Source of the DNA: CAZQSL01 sp964595945
Lineage (GTDB): Bacteria; UBP15; UBA6099; JAJRTR01
Assembly (NCBI GenBank): GCA_964595945.1
Contig: CAZQSL010000006.1
Location: forward strand, 1 to 60,832
DNA: 60,832 bases
Direction: 5' to 3'
The notes below the pieces were generated by a model that did no database searches, was not told the DNA's origin, and was given only the letters and a program-made list of their open reading frames with translations. Within the stretch, counting starts at the first letter, position 1. Each line of letters begins with the position of its first letter. A program made the translations under genes and the position numbers. Of this stretch, positions 25,747-34,505 are shown piece after piece.

Positions 25747-26487
25747 CTATTTCCGTGAATTCATGATTTCCTGAGCGCGCGCGAGCTGTTCGAGCGTGTT
25801 GATGCCTTCGGTTTCGAGGGGATCACGGGCGATGGTGACGCCGCATGTCAGGCCAGCGGCGTTGAAAATACCAGGCACGTCCGTGATGTAATACTCGCCC
25901 TGCGAATTGTCGTTGCGAAGCTGCTTGAGAGCGGGCACGAGCGCGGGGATGTCAAAACAGCAGAGGCCAGTGTTGATTTCGGCTATGGCGCGGATAGCTT
26001 CGGAAGCATCCTTGTGTTCGACGATGCGGTCGAGATTGCCCTCTGGAGTGCGGACGATACGGCCATAGCCCGTGGGATCGTCAAGTACCGCCGAAAGAAT
26101 GGTTGCGGCGTGACCGCCGGTGTTGTGCGCAGCGATCAGCCCCTGAATCGTTTCGGAAGTCAGCAGCGGGACATCGCCGTACAGCACGACAAGCGTACCG
26201 CCTGAATTTTCAAATAACGGCGCGCCCATCATGACGGCGTGCCCCGTACCGAGTTGGGGCGATTGCAAAACGCATCTGCCCCGGCCGCCGACAACAGCCT
26301 CGACTGCCTGTGCCTGATGGCCGACGACCACGACCGGCGGCTTCCCCGACACTTCCCATGCCTTGTCGAGTACATATTCGACCATTGGGCGGCCATTGAT
26401 TTCGTGCAGCACTTTTGCCTTGTCCGATTTCATTCGCGTACCTTTGCCGGCAGCGAGTATCATTACTATGATTTCTTGGTTTATCAC
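25747..26487 (-). CDS. GlmU-like N-acetylglucosamine-1-phosphate uridylyltransferase domain only
   Basis: 246 aa matching just the N-terminal pyrophosphorylase domain of GlmU: LAAGKGTRMKSDKAKVLHEI, QLGTGHAV, VVLYGDVPLLTSETI, GYGRIVR, EINTGLCCFD and NSQGEYYITDVPGI. The hexapeptide acetyltransferase half (about 200 further residues in typical GlmU) is absent: the frame stops at 25747 and prs begins nearby, with no fragment of it in any frame between. The acetylation of GlcN-1-P must therefore be done by another protein, or the enzyme uses a different sugar phosphate. The GTG start at 26487 has GGAG nine bases upstream. It precedes prs as full-length glmU often does. Confidence 0.85.
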   Translation of the reverse strand: MINQEIIVMILAAGKGTRMKSDKAKVLHEINGRPMVEYVLDKAWEVSGKPPVVVVGHQAQAVEAVVGGRGRCVLQSPQLGTGHAVMMGAPLFENSGGTLVVLYGDVPLLTSETIQGLIAAHNTGGHAATILSAVLDDPTGYGRIVRTPEGNLDRIVEHKDASEAIRAIAEINTGLCCFDIPALVPALKQLRNDNSQGEYYITDVPGIFNAAGLTCGVTIARDPLETEGINTLEQLARAQEIMNSRK

Positions 26488-26550
26488 GTGCGGAGTCTCC
26501 GGATTTAGTGAAAATGTCTGAAATGTGTTGTATGCGGGAAAATTACTATT

Positions 26551-27141
26551 CTATGTCACTGCCATCGCCTGCTCGACAATTTCGCAGATCGTATGGACAA
26601 AAAAAGCGTGAGTTTCCTGAATGCGTGGCGTGTGATCCGATGCGGCATCGATGAGAATGTCTGACAGGAATTTCAGCCGCCCCCCCCCGCACCCGGTCAT
26701 GGCGATCGTAACCATGCCCGCCTGTTTTGCGGCGGTGATGGCGGCAAGCACATTTCTGGAGTTGCCGCTCGTCGAGATGCCGATGAACACATCACCGGCA
26801 CGCCCAAGCGCCTGCACCTGCTTTTCGAAAATGCAATCCGCGCCGAAATCGTTGGTGAGCGCCGTCAGTACCGATGTGTCAGTAGTGAGCGCGACAGCGG
26901 CGTAGGGAGCGCGGTCGAGGAGAAAACGGCCGACAAGCTCGGCGGCCATGTGCTGCGCGTCCGCTGCGCTGCCCCCATTGCCGCAGATGAGGACTTTCCC
27001 GCCGGATTTCAGAGAGGCGACAATGGCGAGCGACGCATCGGTGATCGCTTCCACTGCGGCATCGACGCTTGCCTTGAGGACAGCAACGGAATCGGCGCCG
27101 GTTGTGCGGATGCGGCTGATGATGTCTTCTCTGATGGTCAA
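26551..27141 (-). CDS. gmhA: Sedoheptulose-7-phosphate isomerase (SIS family)
   Basis: 196-aa single SIS-domain protein of the GmhA/DiaA type, making D-glycero-D-manno-heptose-7-phosphate for LPS core or other heptose-containing glycans. ICGNGGSAADAQHMAAELVGRF, the GmhA signature, is near residue 50; FIGISTSGNSRNV follows, and IQETHAFFVHTICEIVE is near the C-terminus. A DiaA-like replication role is the alternative. I chose a TTG at 27141, preceded by GGAG seven bases upstream, because an upstream ATG at 27243 would run into secG and add sequence unlike the family. The C-stretch near 26683 leaves the frame intact. Confidence 0.9.
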   Translation of the reverse strand: MTIREDIISRIRTTGADSVAVLKASVDAAVEAITDASLAIVASLKSGGKVLICGNGGSAADAQHMAAELVGRFLLDRAPYAAVALTTDTSVLTALTNDFGADCIFEKQVQALGRAGDVFIGISTSGNSRNVLAAITAAKQAGMVTIAMTGCGGGRLKFLSDILIDAASDHTPRIQETHAFFVHTICEIVEQAMAVT

Positions 27142-27226
27142 TTGATTTCTCCGGGATGTGTCGGGCGGTGGCAATGCTGCGCCGCTCCCCAAGAGGGGAA
27201 GCCAGCCGGTTATCGGACTGCTTCTC

Positions 27227-27460
27227 TCAGAAAAACTTGCCAACGAAAAACGCGCTGACTACACATGACGCGAGAAATACCCATGCGAGCACGCGGAGCC
27301 ATTTTTCGAGAAGCGCCTCAATACCGCCGGCAGTGGCCTTGAAGGTGTGGCTGCTGCCGCCGAGCGCTCCCATTCCGTCGCTCTTGGACTGGGAAATGGT
27401 GATGCCGGCGATGAACAGCGCCGTGATGATGAAGTGGATGGTGAAAAGCAAAATTTTCAT
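27227..27460 (-). CDS. secG: Preprotein translocase subunit SecG
   Basis: 77 aa with two hydrophobic segments (about residues 3-22 and 54-74) separated by a glycine- and serine-rich loop GMGALGGSS, the SecG pattern. It is a small accessory subunit of the SecYEG channel. GGAG sits six bases before the ATG. It lies between the PBP2 gene and gmhA in the same direction. The body of the protein is short and conservation is low in this family, but size, topology and loop agree. Confidence 0.85.
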   Translation of the reverse strand: MKILLFTIHFIITALFIAGITISQSKSDGMGALGGSSHTFKATAGGIEALLEKWLRVLAWVFLASCVVSAFFVGKFF

Positions 27461-27515
27461 TTATATCTCCTGATGAACGCTCACGATGCGCGAGCCGGTT
27501 CGATGTTTTTCCTTG

Positions 27516-29219
27516 TCAGTCTCCCGCGACAGGCAGTGGCTGCGGCTGCCCGGCGGCTGATGGATTGTCTCCTGCGAGATATCCAAGTTTGTAGGCAAGA
27601 TCGGTGACACGCTTGACAACCGGCAGTGCGTCCGAACCACCATGTCCGCCGTTTTCTATGACGACGGCAAAAGTCAGTTGCGGCTGGTCGTATGGCGCGA
27701 AGCCCGAAAACCACGCATGAGGCCTCCGTGGAGGCGCTTCCGCCGTGCCGGTCTTGCCTGCCGATGTGTAGGGAGCATATCTCAAAACACCGGCAGTGCC
27801 ATGTGTCACTGCCTTTCGCATGCCCTGCCGCACAATTTCTATCGCGCCGTCGGACACGGTTGTCTTTTCTGTCACAGGTACAAGCCCCTTCTTGAGATGG
27901 GGCACGACGAGCATGCCGCGCGTCGCGAATACGTTTGTCATCACAAGTGCCTGGATGGGGGTAACATTGACGAAACCCTGCCCGATGCTGGTATTGACAG
28001 TGTCGCCATTGTACCATGGCGCTTTGAGAAATGTACGTTTCCACTGATGAGTCGGGACAATCCCGATCATTTCTCCAGGCAGGTCAATCCCCGTCTTGCG
28101 GCCAAGCCCCAACATTTTAGCATATTTCTTGATGCTTGTAACCCCTGTGCGCAGGCCAAGATTATAAAATACGACATCGCACGACTGGGCAATGCCATCG
28201 ATCAGCCTGATCTGGCCGTGGCCGTCGAGGTCCCAGCAGCGAAAAACTCGCGTGCCGAGTTTGAAACGCCCCGAACAGTGAAATACTTCCTCCGTGTCCG
28301 CCTTGCCCTCTTCGAGCGCAGCGACGGCCGTGGCGAGCTTGAAAACCGAACCCGGCGGGAGCGCAGAACCGATCGTCCTGTTGATGAGTGGTTTGCCAGG
28401 ATTGTTGCTGAGACGCTCCCATGCAGCCGCTCTGAATCCTCCGACTGAAAGGTTGCTGTCAAACGATGGATACGAAGCCATTGCGAGAATTTCACCCGAC
28501 TCCGAGTCCATGACGATCACGGCTCCAGGGAGTTTCTTTTCGGCAAGAGCCCTGTATGCCTCCCGCTGGAGGCGCACATCGATGGTAGTATGGAGAGTAT
28601 CTCCGGTACGCGGATATATTTCATTGGCGGATTCGATCTCGCCAGTCTGTCTGCGAGCATTGATCACAAGACTGCCCTCCGTGCCTGTGAGCGAGTCGTC
28701 GTATTCCTTTTCGAGTCCAGACTTGCCGATGATGTCACCACGTTTCTTTCCTTTGTACAGCGAATTGGCAAGTTCCTTTTCATTGATTTCCGCCACATAT
28801 CCCGTGATGTGTGCAGTGGCTTCCTTTTCGGGATAGTAGCGTTTGTAAAACACACTTACAAATCGATTCCGCCCGGCTCCTCTTTCGGCGTATCGCGATG
28901 CAGTCCCGTAGTCGATTTCCTTCGAATCCCATGTATTGTCTTTATTTATGGTTACTATCCTGTATGATGGCACATCGGTAGCAAGCGGCCGCCCGTTGCG
29001 ATCAAGTATCGGCGCGCGCGACGCGGAGATCGGGATGCTCTTCCAGCCATTTTTGCCAGAGAGCGCCCTGTATTTCGCGGTCTCGAACACCTGAAGCTGC
29101 ATTAGTCTGAAAACCACCGCGAGCGAGAAGAGTCCGAAAAGCACCAGCACTCCCGCAAGCCTCATGCCCGCATTAAGCTTTGCCTCTGTCGCGCCTCTGT
29201 TAACATTTCGAAGTAACAT
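27516..29219 (-). CDS. mrdA: Penicillin-binding protein 2 (transpeptidase)
   Basis: Class B PBP of 567 aa that cross-links peptidoglycan during elongation. There is one N-terminal transmembrane segment (about 20-40), a PBP dimerisation region (ILDRNGRPLATDVPSYRI, KRGDIIGKSGLEKEYD) and a transpeptidase domain with LPPGSVFKL (Ser near residue 292, Lys 295), SCDVVFYNLG (the SxN position reads SCD, as in other PBP2 proteins) and SAGKTGTAE near residue 487. RodA and MreBCD are not in the window. The start ATG has no strong Shine-Dalgarno. It follows proA by 23 bases and is likely cotranscribed. Confidence 0.93.
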   Translation of the reverse strand: MLLRNVNRGATEAKLNAGMRLAGVLVLFGLFSLAVVFRLMQLQVFETAKYRALSGKNGWKSIPISASRAPILDRNGRPLATDVPSYRIVTINKDNTWDSKEIDYGTASRYAERGAGRNRFVSVFYKRYYPEKEATAHITGYVAEINEKELANSLYKGKKRGDIIGKSGLEKEYDDSLTGTEGSLVINARRQTGEIESANEIYPRTGDTLHTTIDVRLQREAYRALAEKKLPGAVIVMDSESGEILAMASYPSFDSNLSVGGFRAAAWERLSNNPGKPLINRTIGSALPPGSVFKLATAVAALEEGKADTEEVFHCSGRFKLGTRVFRCWDLDGHGQIRLIDGIAQSCDVVFYNLGLRTGVTSIKKYAKMLGLGRKTGIDLPGEMIGIVPTHQWKRTFLKAPWYNGDTVNTSIGQGFVNVTPIQALVMTNVFATRGMLVVPHLKKGLVPVTEKTTVSDGAIEIVRQGMRKAVTHGTAGVLRYAPYTSAGKTGTAEAPPRRPHAWFSGFAPYDQPQLTFAVVIENGGHGGSDALPVVKRVTDLAYKLGYLAGDNPSAAGQPQPLPVAGD

Positions 29220-29242
29220 CTGGTACCATGCCGCGTGTCAAT

Positions 29243-30565
29243 TCATGCCTTCGAGTCAAGTATTCTATGTGTAAATCTCCTTGCGTCCGGACCCACATAG
29301 TCACATACCTTCTGGCCGGAGCCGCGAAGGCGGTAATTGTAAATGATCAGCCCTTCGACACCGACGGGACCACGCGCATGGGTCTTGTTTGTGCTGATGC
29401 CAAGTTCCGCGCCCTTGCCGAATCTATATCCGTCAGAAAAGCGCGTCGACGCGTTGTGAAACACGCAGGCCGAGTCGACCGAAGCGAGAAATTCGTCAGC
29501 CGCCGCAGCGTCGGATGTGATGATGGAATCCGTGTGGCGCGAACCATAGGTGTTGATGTGCGCGATCGCGGCTTCGAGCGAGTCTACGATTTTTACCGAA
29601 ACGATCATGTCGAGATATTCAGTCGCCCAGTCTTCGTCGACAGCAGGCACGACGCCCGCGACGATGGCTTGCGTGGCTTCGCATCCCCGCACTTCGACAC
29701 CGGCATTCCTGAAAGACTCACACATGCGCGGCAGAAAATCCGCTGCGATGGATTTATGCACAAGGATTGTCTCGACCGCGTTGCAAGCTGCCGTATACTG
29801 GATTTTCGCATCGAGCGCGATGTCTGCTGCCATGTCTATTTCGGCTGCACTGTCTACATATATGTGGCAGATGCCGTCGGCATGGCCGAGTACCGGGATG
29901 CTTGTATTGTTCTGGATATAACGCACGAATGCGTTGCTGCCGCGAGGTACGAGCAGGTCGATATACTGGTCGAGTTCGAGTACCTTTGTGACATCTGCGC
30001 GGGTCTCTATAAGCTGAAGCCAGCCTTGTGGGATACCCGGTGCCGAACAAGCCGCTTCGGATATAACAGCCGCAAGCACGCGATTGGACCGTGCGGCTTC
30101 GGCCCCCCCCTTGAGGATGACTGCATTGCCGGCCTTGAAGCAGAGTGAGGAAATCTGCGGCACAGCGTCGGGACGTGCTTCGAAAACTGCGCCCACGACG
30201 CCTATCGGGCATGTGACCTGTTCGAGGATCATGCCTTCGTCCATTTCAAGACGGGAAATCACGCGGCCGCATGGGTCCTCGATGGCTGCGAGAGCTTCCA
30301 CGCCAAGCGCCATGCCTTCGACCTTCGACTGATCGAGTACGAGGCGTTTGAACAGTGCTTTCGAGAGTTTCCCCTCTGCCACCTCTTTTTCAGCATCGGC
30401 AACATCCAGCGAATTTGCTTCGAGGATTTCTGTGGCATGAGTCCTGATCGCGGCAGCCACAGCTTCAAGTGCCTGTCTCTTTATGTCGCCTGATGTCCGC
30501 GCGAGAGTCAATGCCGCAGCGCGCGCGGCTTTTGCTTTATCGATTACCGTGATTTCATCGTTCAT
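29243..30565 (-). CDS. proA: Gamma-glutamyl phosphate reductase
   Basis: Second enzyme of proline synthesis, reducing glutamyl-5-phosphate to the semialdehyde. The 440-aa aldehyde-dehydrogenase-fold protein has the family motifs LEQVTCPIGVVGAVFEARPDA, GNAVILKGG, DLLVPRGSN, HADGICHIYVD, the nucleophile Cys within YTAACNAVET, and VFHNASTRFSDGYRFGKGAELGIST. GGAGGT is eight bases upstream of the ATG at 30565 (a GTG immediately before it is also possible). It follows proB, its usual partner. The catalytic Cys and all expected loops are present. Confidence 0.95.
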   Translation of the reverse strand: MNDEITVIDKAKAARAAALTLARTSGDIKRQALEAVAAAIRTHATEILEANSLDVADAEKEVAEGKLSKALFKRLVLDQSKVEGMALGVEALAAIEDPCGRVISRLEMDEGMILEQVTCPIGVVGAVFEARPDAVPQISSLCFKAGNAVILKGGAEAARSNRVLAAVISEAACSAPGIPQGWLQLIETRADVTKVLELDQYIDLLVPRGSNAFVRYIQNNTSIPVLGHADGICHIYVDSAAEIDMAADIALDAKIQYTAACNAVETILVHKSIAADFLPRMCESFRNAGVEVRGCEATQAIVAGVVPAVDEDWATEYLDMIVSVKIVDSLEAAIAHINTYGSRHTDSIITSDAAAADEFLASVDSACVFHNASTRFSDGYRFGKGAELGISTNKTHARGPVGVEGLIIYNYRLRGSGQKVCDYVGPDARRFTHRILDSKA

Positions 30566-30629
30566 CACTGCAAACCTCCGGTGCTATTGTATTCATCTGT
30601 CAGTGCCATAGACTTGTTCTATGTTGTTA

Positions 30630-31742
30630 CTACAGTAATGCCATATCGTCGCGATGGATAATCTCATCGGCGATTTTAAAACTCAGGATCGACTCGATTT
30701 CGCTCGAATGCCGTCCCATGATGTGTGATATTTCGAGTGCCGAATATGCCGTGATCCCTTTTGCGATGATCGTTCCATCTTCTGTGACGACATCGACGCA
30801 CGCACCGTATTCAAACGGACCGGCAGTGCCTACGACGCCCTTTGGCAACAGGCTTTTGCCGTTTTTCACAATGGCATTGCCCGCGCCATCATTTATGATG
30901 ATGCGGCCTTCCGAGCGGCAGCCGTAAGCGAGCCATTTGCGTTTGCCGGTATAACGCGTCTCTCCGGGGAGAAACGTCGTGCCGGCTTTTTCGCCAGCCA
31001 CGATGCGCTCTACGATATTCGGCTCTCTTCCGTTGGCGATGACCATGCGGATACCGGATTCGACGGCAGCCTGTGCTGCCTTGATCTTGGTGGTCATGCC
31101 GCCCGCCGCGCCGAGCGTGCCGGGGCCGCCTGCCGCGCCGGTGATGTCGGAAGTGATCGCCGTGACTTCGCTGATCAGCTTTGCGTCAGGATTTTTGCGA
31201 GGGTCCGAGTCATACAGTCCTTCGATGTCGGAGAGCAGTATCAGCAGGTCCGCATCGACGAGCAGAGCCGCAATGGCAGACAATGTGTCGTTGTCGCCGA
31301 ACCTTATGCCTTCGGATGAAACGGTGTCGTTTTCATTTATGACCGGCACGGCGCGATAGTCAATAAGAGTGCGGAGCGTGCCGTGTGCGTTGAGGTACAT
31401 CTTGCGGTCGTTGATGACTTCCGCCGTAAGCAGCACCTGGGCCGCGGGTATGCCGAACTGTGAAAACAGCTCGATATAGCGTGCGATCAGGAGCCCCTGC
31501 CCTACCGCCGCGGCGGCCTGTTTTTCGATCACGGAAAGCCCGGAAGCTGGCAGTCCGAGCACTGGCGCGCCGGTACGGACCGCGCCTGACGAAACGAGGA
31601 TGACGCGGCGGCCGTCAGCATGAAGCCGAGAGAGCCCTTCGACAAATTCCTCCATAAACGCGATGTCGAGAGCGCCATCGGAGGCTGAAAGCGTGCTGCT
31701 GCCGATTTTCACGACTATGATTTCAGGGTCTTTTTGAAGCAT
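30630..31742 (-). CDS. proB: Glutamate 5-kinase with PUA domain
   Basis: First enzyme of proline synthesis. 370 aa: the amino-acid kinase domain (about 1-260) shows IVVKIGSSTL, VILVSSGAV, PVINENDTVS and RFGDNDTLSA, and a C-terminal PUA domain (about 280-360) follows. The PUA domain is commonly fused to this enzyme in bacteria. Proline feedback inhibition is expected for the family; it cannot be seen in the sequence. Order obg-proB-proA is a frequent bacterial arrangement and is kept here with short spacers. Confidence 0.95.
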   Translation of the reverse strand: MLQKDPEIIVVKIGSSTLSASDGALDIAFMEEFVEGLSRLHADGRRVILVSSGAVRTGAPVLGLPASGLSVIEKQAAAAVGQGLLIARYIELFSQFGIPAAQVLLTAEVINDRKMYLNAHGTLRTLIDYRAVPVINENDTVSSEGIRFGDNDTLSAIAALLVDADLLILLSDIEGLYDSDPRKNPDAKLISEVTAITSDITGAAGGPGTLGAAGGMTTKIKAAQAAVESGIRMVIANGREPNIVERIVAGEKAGTTFLPGETRYTGKRKWLAYGCRSEGRIIINDGAGNAIVKNGKSLLPKGVVGTAGPFEYGACVDVVTEDGTIIAKGITAYSALEISHIMGRHSSEIESILSFKIADEIIHRDDMALL

Positions 31743-31770
31743 GTTGCATGCGTCCTGTCAGTATTTTTAG

Positions 31771-32847
31771 TCACGCCTTCTCCCATTCGTCAGGGTTGCC
31801 GAAATCGGGTGGCTGTACAGGCGTGGGAGGTTCGGGCGCCACACGCTGCGAGTCGACTATTTCCGCGAGAGCAGGGACAAGTTGATCGATACCATCACGC
31901 GTGAGTGACGAAAAACTCAGTACTGGCGTTTCGATCCCATATTTCGCGAGCAGGCGTTTTGTGACACCCTTGAGTTTTGCGATATCGGATTTTGATGATG
32001 CGACGACAAAGGTTTTCGATATAAAATCATCGTTGTATATCTCGACTTCGGACATCAGGGTGGCGAGCTGGTCTGCGGGAGAGATGGATTCGTCATTGGC
32101 GGGATCAAGCAGCAGAAGAATGGTCGAGACGCGTGTGAGATGCCGGAGGAATTTGTTGCCGAGGCCACGGCCTTCGTGTGCGCCTTCGATGAGCGCTGGT
32201 GTGTCGATTATCGAAAATGCCAGGTATTCTCCGTAGTTGCAGACGCCGATGCCGACCTTGCGCGTGGAAAACGGATATGGCTCGATGCGGGTCTGCGAAC
32301 GCGTGATCGCACGCACGAGCGAAGATTTGCCAGAATTCCCGAGTCCTATGACCGCGACATCGGCGGGGATGCAGTATTCGAGGACAATCTCGCGCTCGAT
32401 GCCTTCGATGCCAGGCTCGAATTCGATGGGCACACGATTCTGCGGCGTAGCGAAATGCCAGTTGCCGCGTCCACCTGCTCCGCCTTCGGCCACGAGAAGC
32501 TTTTCGCCATTGGTGAGGATTTCCCCGAGCACGGCTTCAGTATCAGCGTCGATGACACTCGTGCCGAGAGGGACATCGATATACACGTCCTCACCGGTTT
32601 TGCCAGTCATGCGTCCGCCTGTGCCCGGAGCGCCGTCCGGGGCTGCATACAGCGCGTGATGGCGCAACTGGTCAAGAGATTCGAGCTTGTCACGCCCTCT
32701 CACGAAAACATGGCCGCCACGCGCGCCGTCTCCGCCGTCAGGACCGCCACGCGGCACATATTTCTCACGGCGAAATCCCACGCACCCGTCTCCGCCGCGT
32801 CCTGATCGTACTGTGATTTCAAGTCTGTCTTTCATTTTTATTTGCAC
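31771..32847 (-). CDS. obgE: Obg family GTPase with unusual G motifs
   Basis: Ribosome-associated GTPase of 358 aa. The N-terminal glycine-rich Obg fold is intact: GRGGDGCVGFRREKYVPRGGPDGGDG. The GTPase domain has G1 GLGNSGKSS near 168-176, YPFSTRKVGIGV (switch I, usually YPFTT), G3 DTPALIEGA (usually DTPGLIEGA) and a G4 that reads SKSD near residue 283 in place of NKxD. These substitutions could weaken guanine specificity or GTP hydrolysis. The start may be GTG 32847 or ATG 32835; neither has a clear ribosome-binding site and a hairpin occupies the upstream position. It lies downstream of cdsA and a terminator, upstream of proB. Confidence 0.92.
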   Translation of the reverse strand: MQIKMKDRLEITVRSGRGGDGCVGFRREKYVPRGGPDGGDGARGGHVFVRGRDKLESLDQLRHHALYAAPDGAPGTGGRMTGKTGEDVYIDVPLGTSVIDADTEAVLGEILTNGEKLLVAEGGAGGRGNWHFATPQNRVPIEFEPGIEGIEREIVLEYCIPADVAVIGLGNSGKSSLVRAITRSQTRIEPYPFSTRKVGIGVCNYGEYLAFSIIDTPALIEGAHEGRGLGNKFLRHLTRVSTILLLLDPANDESISPADQLATLMSEVEIYNDDFISKTFVVASSKSDIAKLKGVTKRLLAKYGIETPVLSFSSLTRDGIDQLVPALAEIVDSQRVAPEPPTPVQPPDFGNPDEWEKA

Positions 32848-32851
32848 CGTA

Positions 32852-32866
32852 GGGGCGCACGGCCCC
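32852..32866. repeat. Short GC-rich inverted repeat just before obgE
   Basis: GGGGC (32852-32856) and GCCCC (32862-32866) around GCACG form a five-base-pair stem immediately upstream of the obg start, where a Shine-Dalgarno would be expected. It is too short to be a terminator on its own and may only be chance. Confidence 0.35.
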
Positions 32867-32904
32867 TCACTTTCCCTGTTTCTGGCAGTTACTTGATTAT
32901 TGTA

Positions 32905-32935
32905 AACAACAAGCGGGCTTTACGCCCGCTTTTGT
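32905..32935 (-). terminator. Intrinsic terminator after cdsA
   Basis: AAGCGGGC (32911-32918) pairs with GCCCGCTT (32924-32931) around TTTAC. Read on the minus strand it is followed by GTTGTTT and lies 40 bases after the cdsA stop. It separates cdsA from obg, which may have its own promoter. Confidence 0.6.
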
Positions 32936-32970
32936 TGGTTTTCTGTTGAGCCGGCTGCCGGCAAATCCTG

Positions 32971-33807
32971 TCAGAATAATTTCCACGGGTCGACCCAAAT
33001 AAAGTAATAGTATATGACCGGTATCGTGAATAGTATGCTGTCGATCCTGTCGAGAAACCCACCATGGGAACCAAATACCCGCGATGAGTCCTTGACGCCC
33101 ACTTCACGTTTGAGCGCGGATTCGCTCAGGTCGCCGATCTGGCCGAATATGCTTGCTATGATGCCGAGCGGGATCGCGTGCAGCAGCGGGATATGTACAA
33201 TCAGCGCCGTGCCGCAAATAAACGCAGTCGCCACGGCCACGCCCCCCAGACACCCTTCGAGCGTCTTCTTGGGACTAAGTGCCGGGAACAGTTTTGTCTT
33301 GCCGAAAAACGAGCCGAAAAAATACGCTCCGACATCGGACCCATACGCGGCGAAAACCGGCAGCATGATCACCATGCGCGCCTGAAACGTGCTTTCGGGA
33401 AACCTCACATCTCCCATGTGTACGAGCAGCGGCAGAAAACTCATCAGTCCGCCGATATATATACTCCCAAAAATTGTCGACGCGAGATCGGTCGACGCGA
33501 GTCTGCTGTTATTGGTGACAATCTGAAAAAACTGGATCAGCAACACGACGAGCACGCAGATGACGACCATCATCCCAACGATCTCGCCTTTTTTCATCGC
33601 ATACGAAGCAAGGATGAAACTGCATCCCATCACGATGCCGAGCATCAGCATCGGATTGATTTTCTTGTAGCGCAGCATCATGTAATACTCCCACAACGCT
33701 ATCCCCGACCCGATGGTCACATACGCCGCGAACCACCACCCCCCGAGCGTCACCATAGTCAGCAGCACTCCTCCGAGCAATAGACCGGTAATTATTCGTT
33801 CCTTCAT
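32971..33807 (-). CDS. cdsA: Phosphatidate cytidylyltransferase
   Basis: Makes CDP-diacylglycerol from phosphatidate and CTP in the cytoplasmic membrane. 278 aa with about eight hydrophobic segments and a close match to the CdsA signature near the C-terminus: SESALKREVGVKD followed by GSHGGFLDRID. The ATG at 33807 has CAGGA upstream; the frame opens 12 codons earlier, but those do not fit the family N-terminus. Undecaprenyl-diphosphate synthase, a common neighbour, is not present. It diverges from the trxA region. Confidence 0.93.
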   Translation of the reverse strand: MKERIITGLLLGGVLLTMVTLGGWWFAAYVTIGSGIALWEYYMMLRYKKINPMLMLGIVMGCSFILASYAMKKGEIVGMMVVICVLVVLLIQFFQIVTNNSRLASTDLASTIFGSIYIGGLMSFLPLLVHMGDVRFPESTFQARMVIMLPVFAAYGSDVGAYFFGSFFGKTKLFPALSPKKTLEGCLGGVAVATAFICGTALIVHIPLLHAIPLGIIASIFGQIGDLSESALKREVGVKDSSRVFGSHGGFLDRIDSILFTIPVIYYYFIWVDPWKLF

Positions 33808-34109
33808 GACGCATCCTGAAAACTTAACCGTGGCGGGTCTCACGGATGAGAATAACAGCAGGCGATTTTCTCATTTTGAATTGATGTGTGGACATACCCT
33901 GTCGCCATTCGCCGCCCCTCCACACAATCCGCTTCATAAAATTCTAATTATTTGGGGAACTTCATACTATAGTTTATGTTATTTTTATTGGATGCGGACT
34001 CACCGCCGGAGAGAGTATTTGACATAGCGTGAATATTTCCCTCTACCGCATTATAATGCAGACTAAATAGTTGTCATTTAGAGGTACAAATCATATGGAG
34101 GAATGGAAA
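33808..34109. other. Divergent intergenic region cdsA/trxA
   Basis: 302 bases with no gene. It must hold promoters for cdsA (minus) and trxA (plus). A TATAAT at 34052-34057 lies 52 bases before the trxA ATG but has no matched -35 at normal spacing; TTGACA at 34019 is 27 bp from it. No operator, riboswitch or terminator is recognised. Confidence 0.6.
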
Positions 34110-34430
34110 ATGTCAGAACTTACACTTACATCAGCCAACTTTGACGCCGAAGTGCTCAAGTCATCGACCCCCGTCGTCGTGGACTTCTACGCTGACTGGT
34201 GCGGCCCATGCAAGATGATGGGGCCGGTGCTCGAACAACTCGCCACCGCTTTTGAGGGAAAAGTGAAAATCGGAAAATTCAATGTCGACTCTGACAACGC
34301 TATCCCCTCCAAGTACGGCATCAGCAGCATCCCCTGCCTGATCCTCTTCAAAAATGGCGACGCCGCAGACCGTTCGGTAGGGTATAAATCCTTTGGCGAT
34401 CTCGACAAATGGATCAAGAGTAATATCTGA
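34110..34430 (+). CDS. trxA: Thioredoxin
   Basis: 106-aa thioredoxin with the redox active site WCGPCK (Cys31, Cys34), buried Asp in VDFYAD (residue 25), and the cis-Pro region GISSIPCLILFKNG. It reduces protein disulfides with electrons from thioredoxin reductase, which is not in the window. ATG 34110 follows GGAGGAA by six bases; ATG 34095 would add five residues. It is monocistronic, bounded on the right by a strong terminator. A third cysteine lies in SIPCLIL, next to the cis-proline. Confidence 0.95.
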   Translation: MSELTLTSANFDAEVLKSSTPVVVDFYADWCGPCKMMGPVLEQLATAFEGKVKIGKFNVDSDNAIPSKYGISSIPCLILFKNGDAADRSVGYKSFGDLDKWIKSNI

Positions 34431-34452
34431 TTTTCTTTCAGCTCAAGCCTTC

Positions 34453-34488
34453 AAAAAGCCGGTCATCTCATAGCGACCGGCTTTTTTT
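34453..34488 (+). terminator. Intrinsic terminator after trxA, probably bidirectional
   Basis: AAAAAGCCGGTC (34453-34464) pairs perfectly with GACCGGCTTTTT starting at 34475, followed by seven T on the plus strand. On the minus strand the A tract becomes five T, so it may also end the convergent glycosyltransferase transcript that stops at 34506. Confidence 0.9.
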
Positions 34489-34505
34489 ATTTCACTTCCC
34501 GGCCG

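Noticed and set aside
26660..26700. Possible frameshift at the C-run in gmhA near 26683
   Set aside because: The frame is continuous through it and the family motifs lie in the same frame on both sides.
34019..34057. TTGACA ... TATAAT before trxA
   Set aside because: The spacing is 27 bp, too wide for a sigma-70 promoter, so they are not paired. TATAAT alone may still be used.
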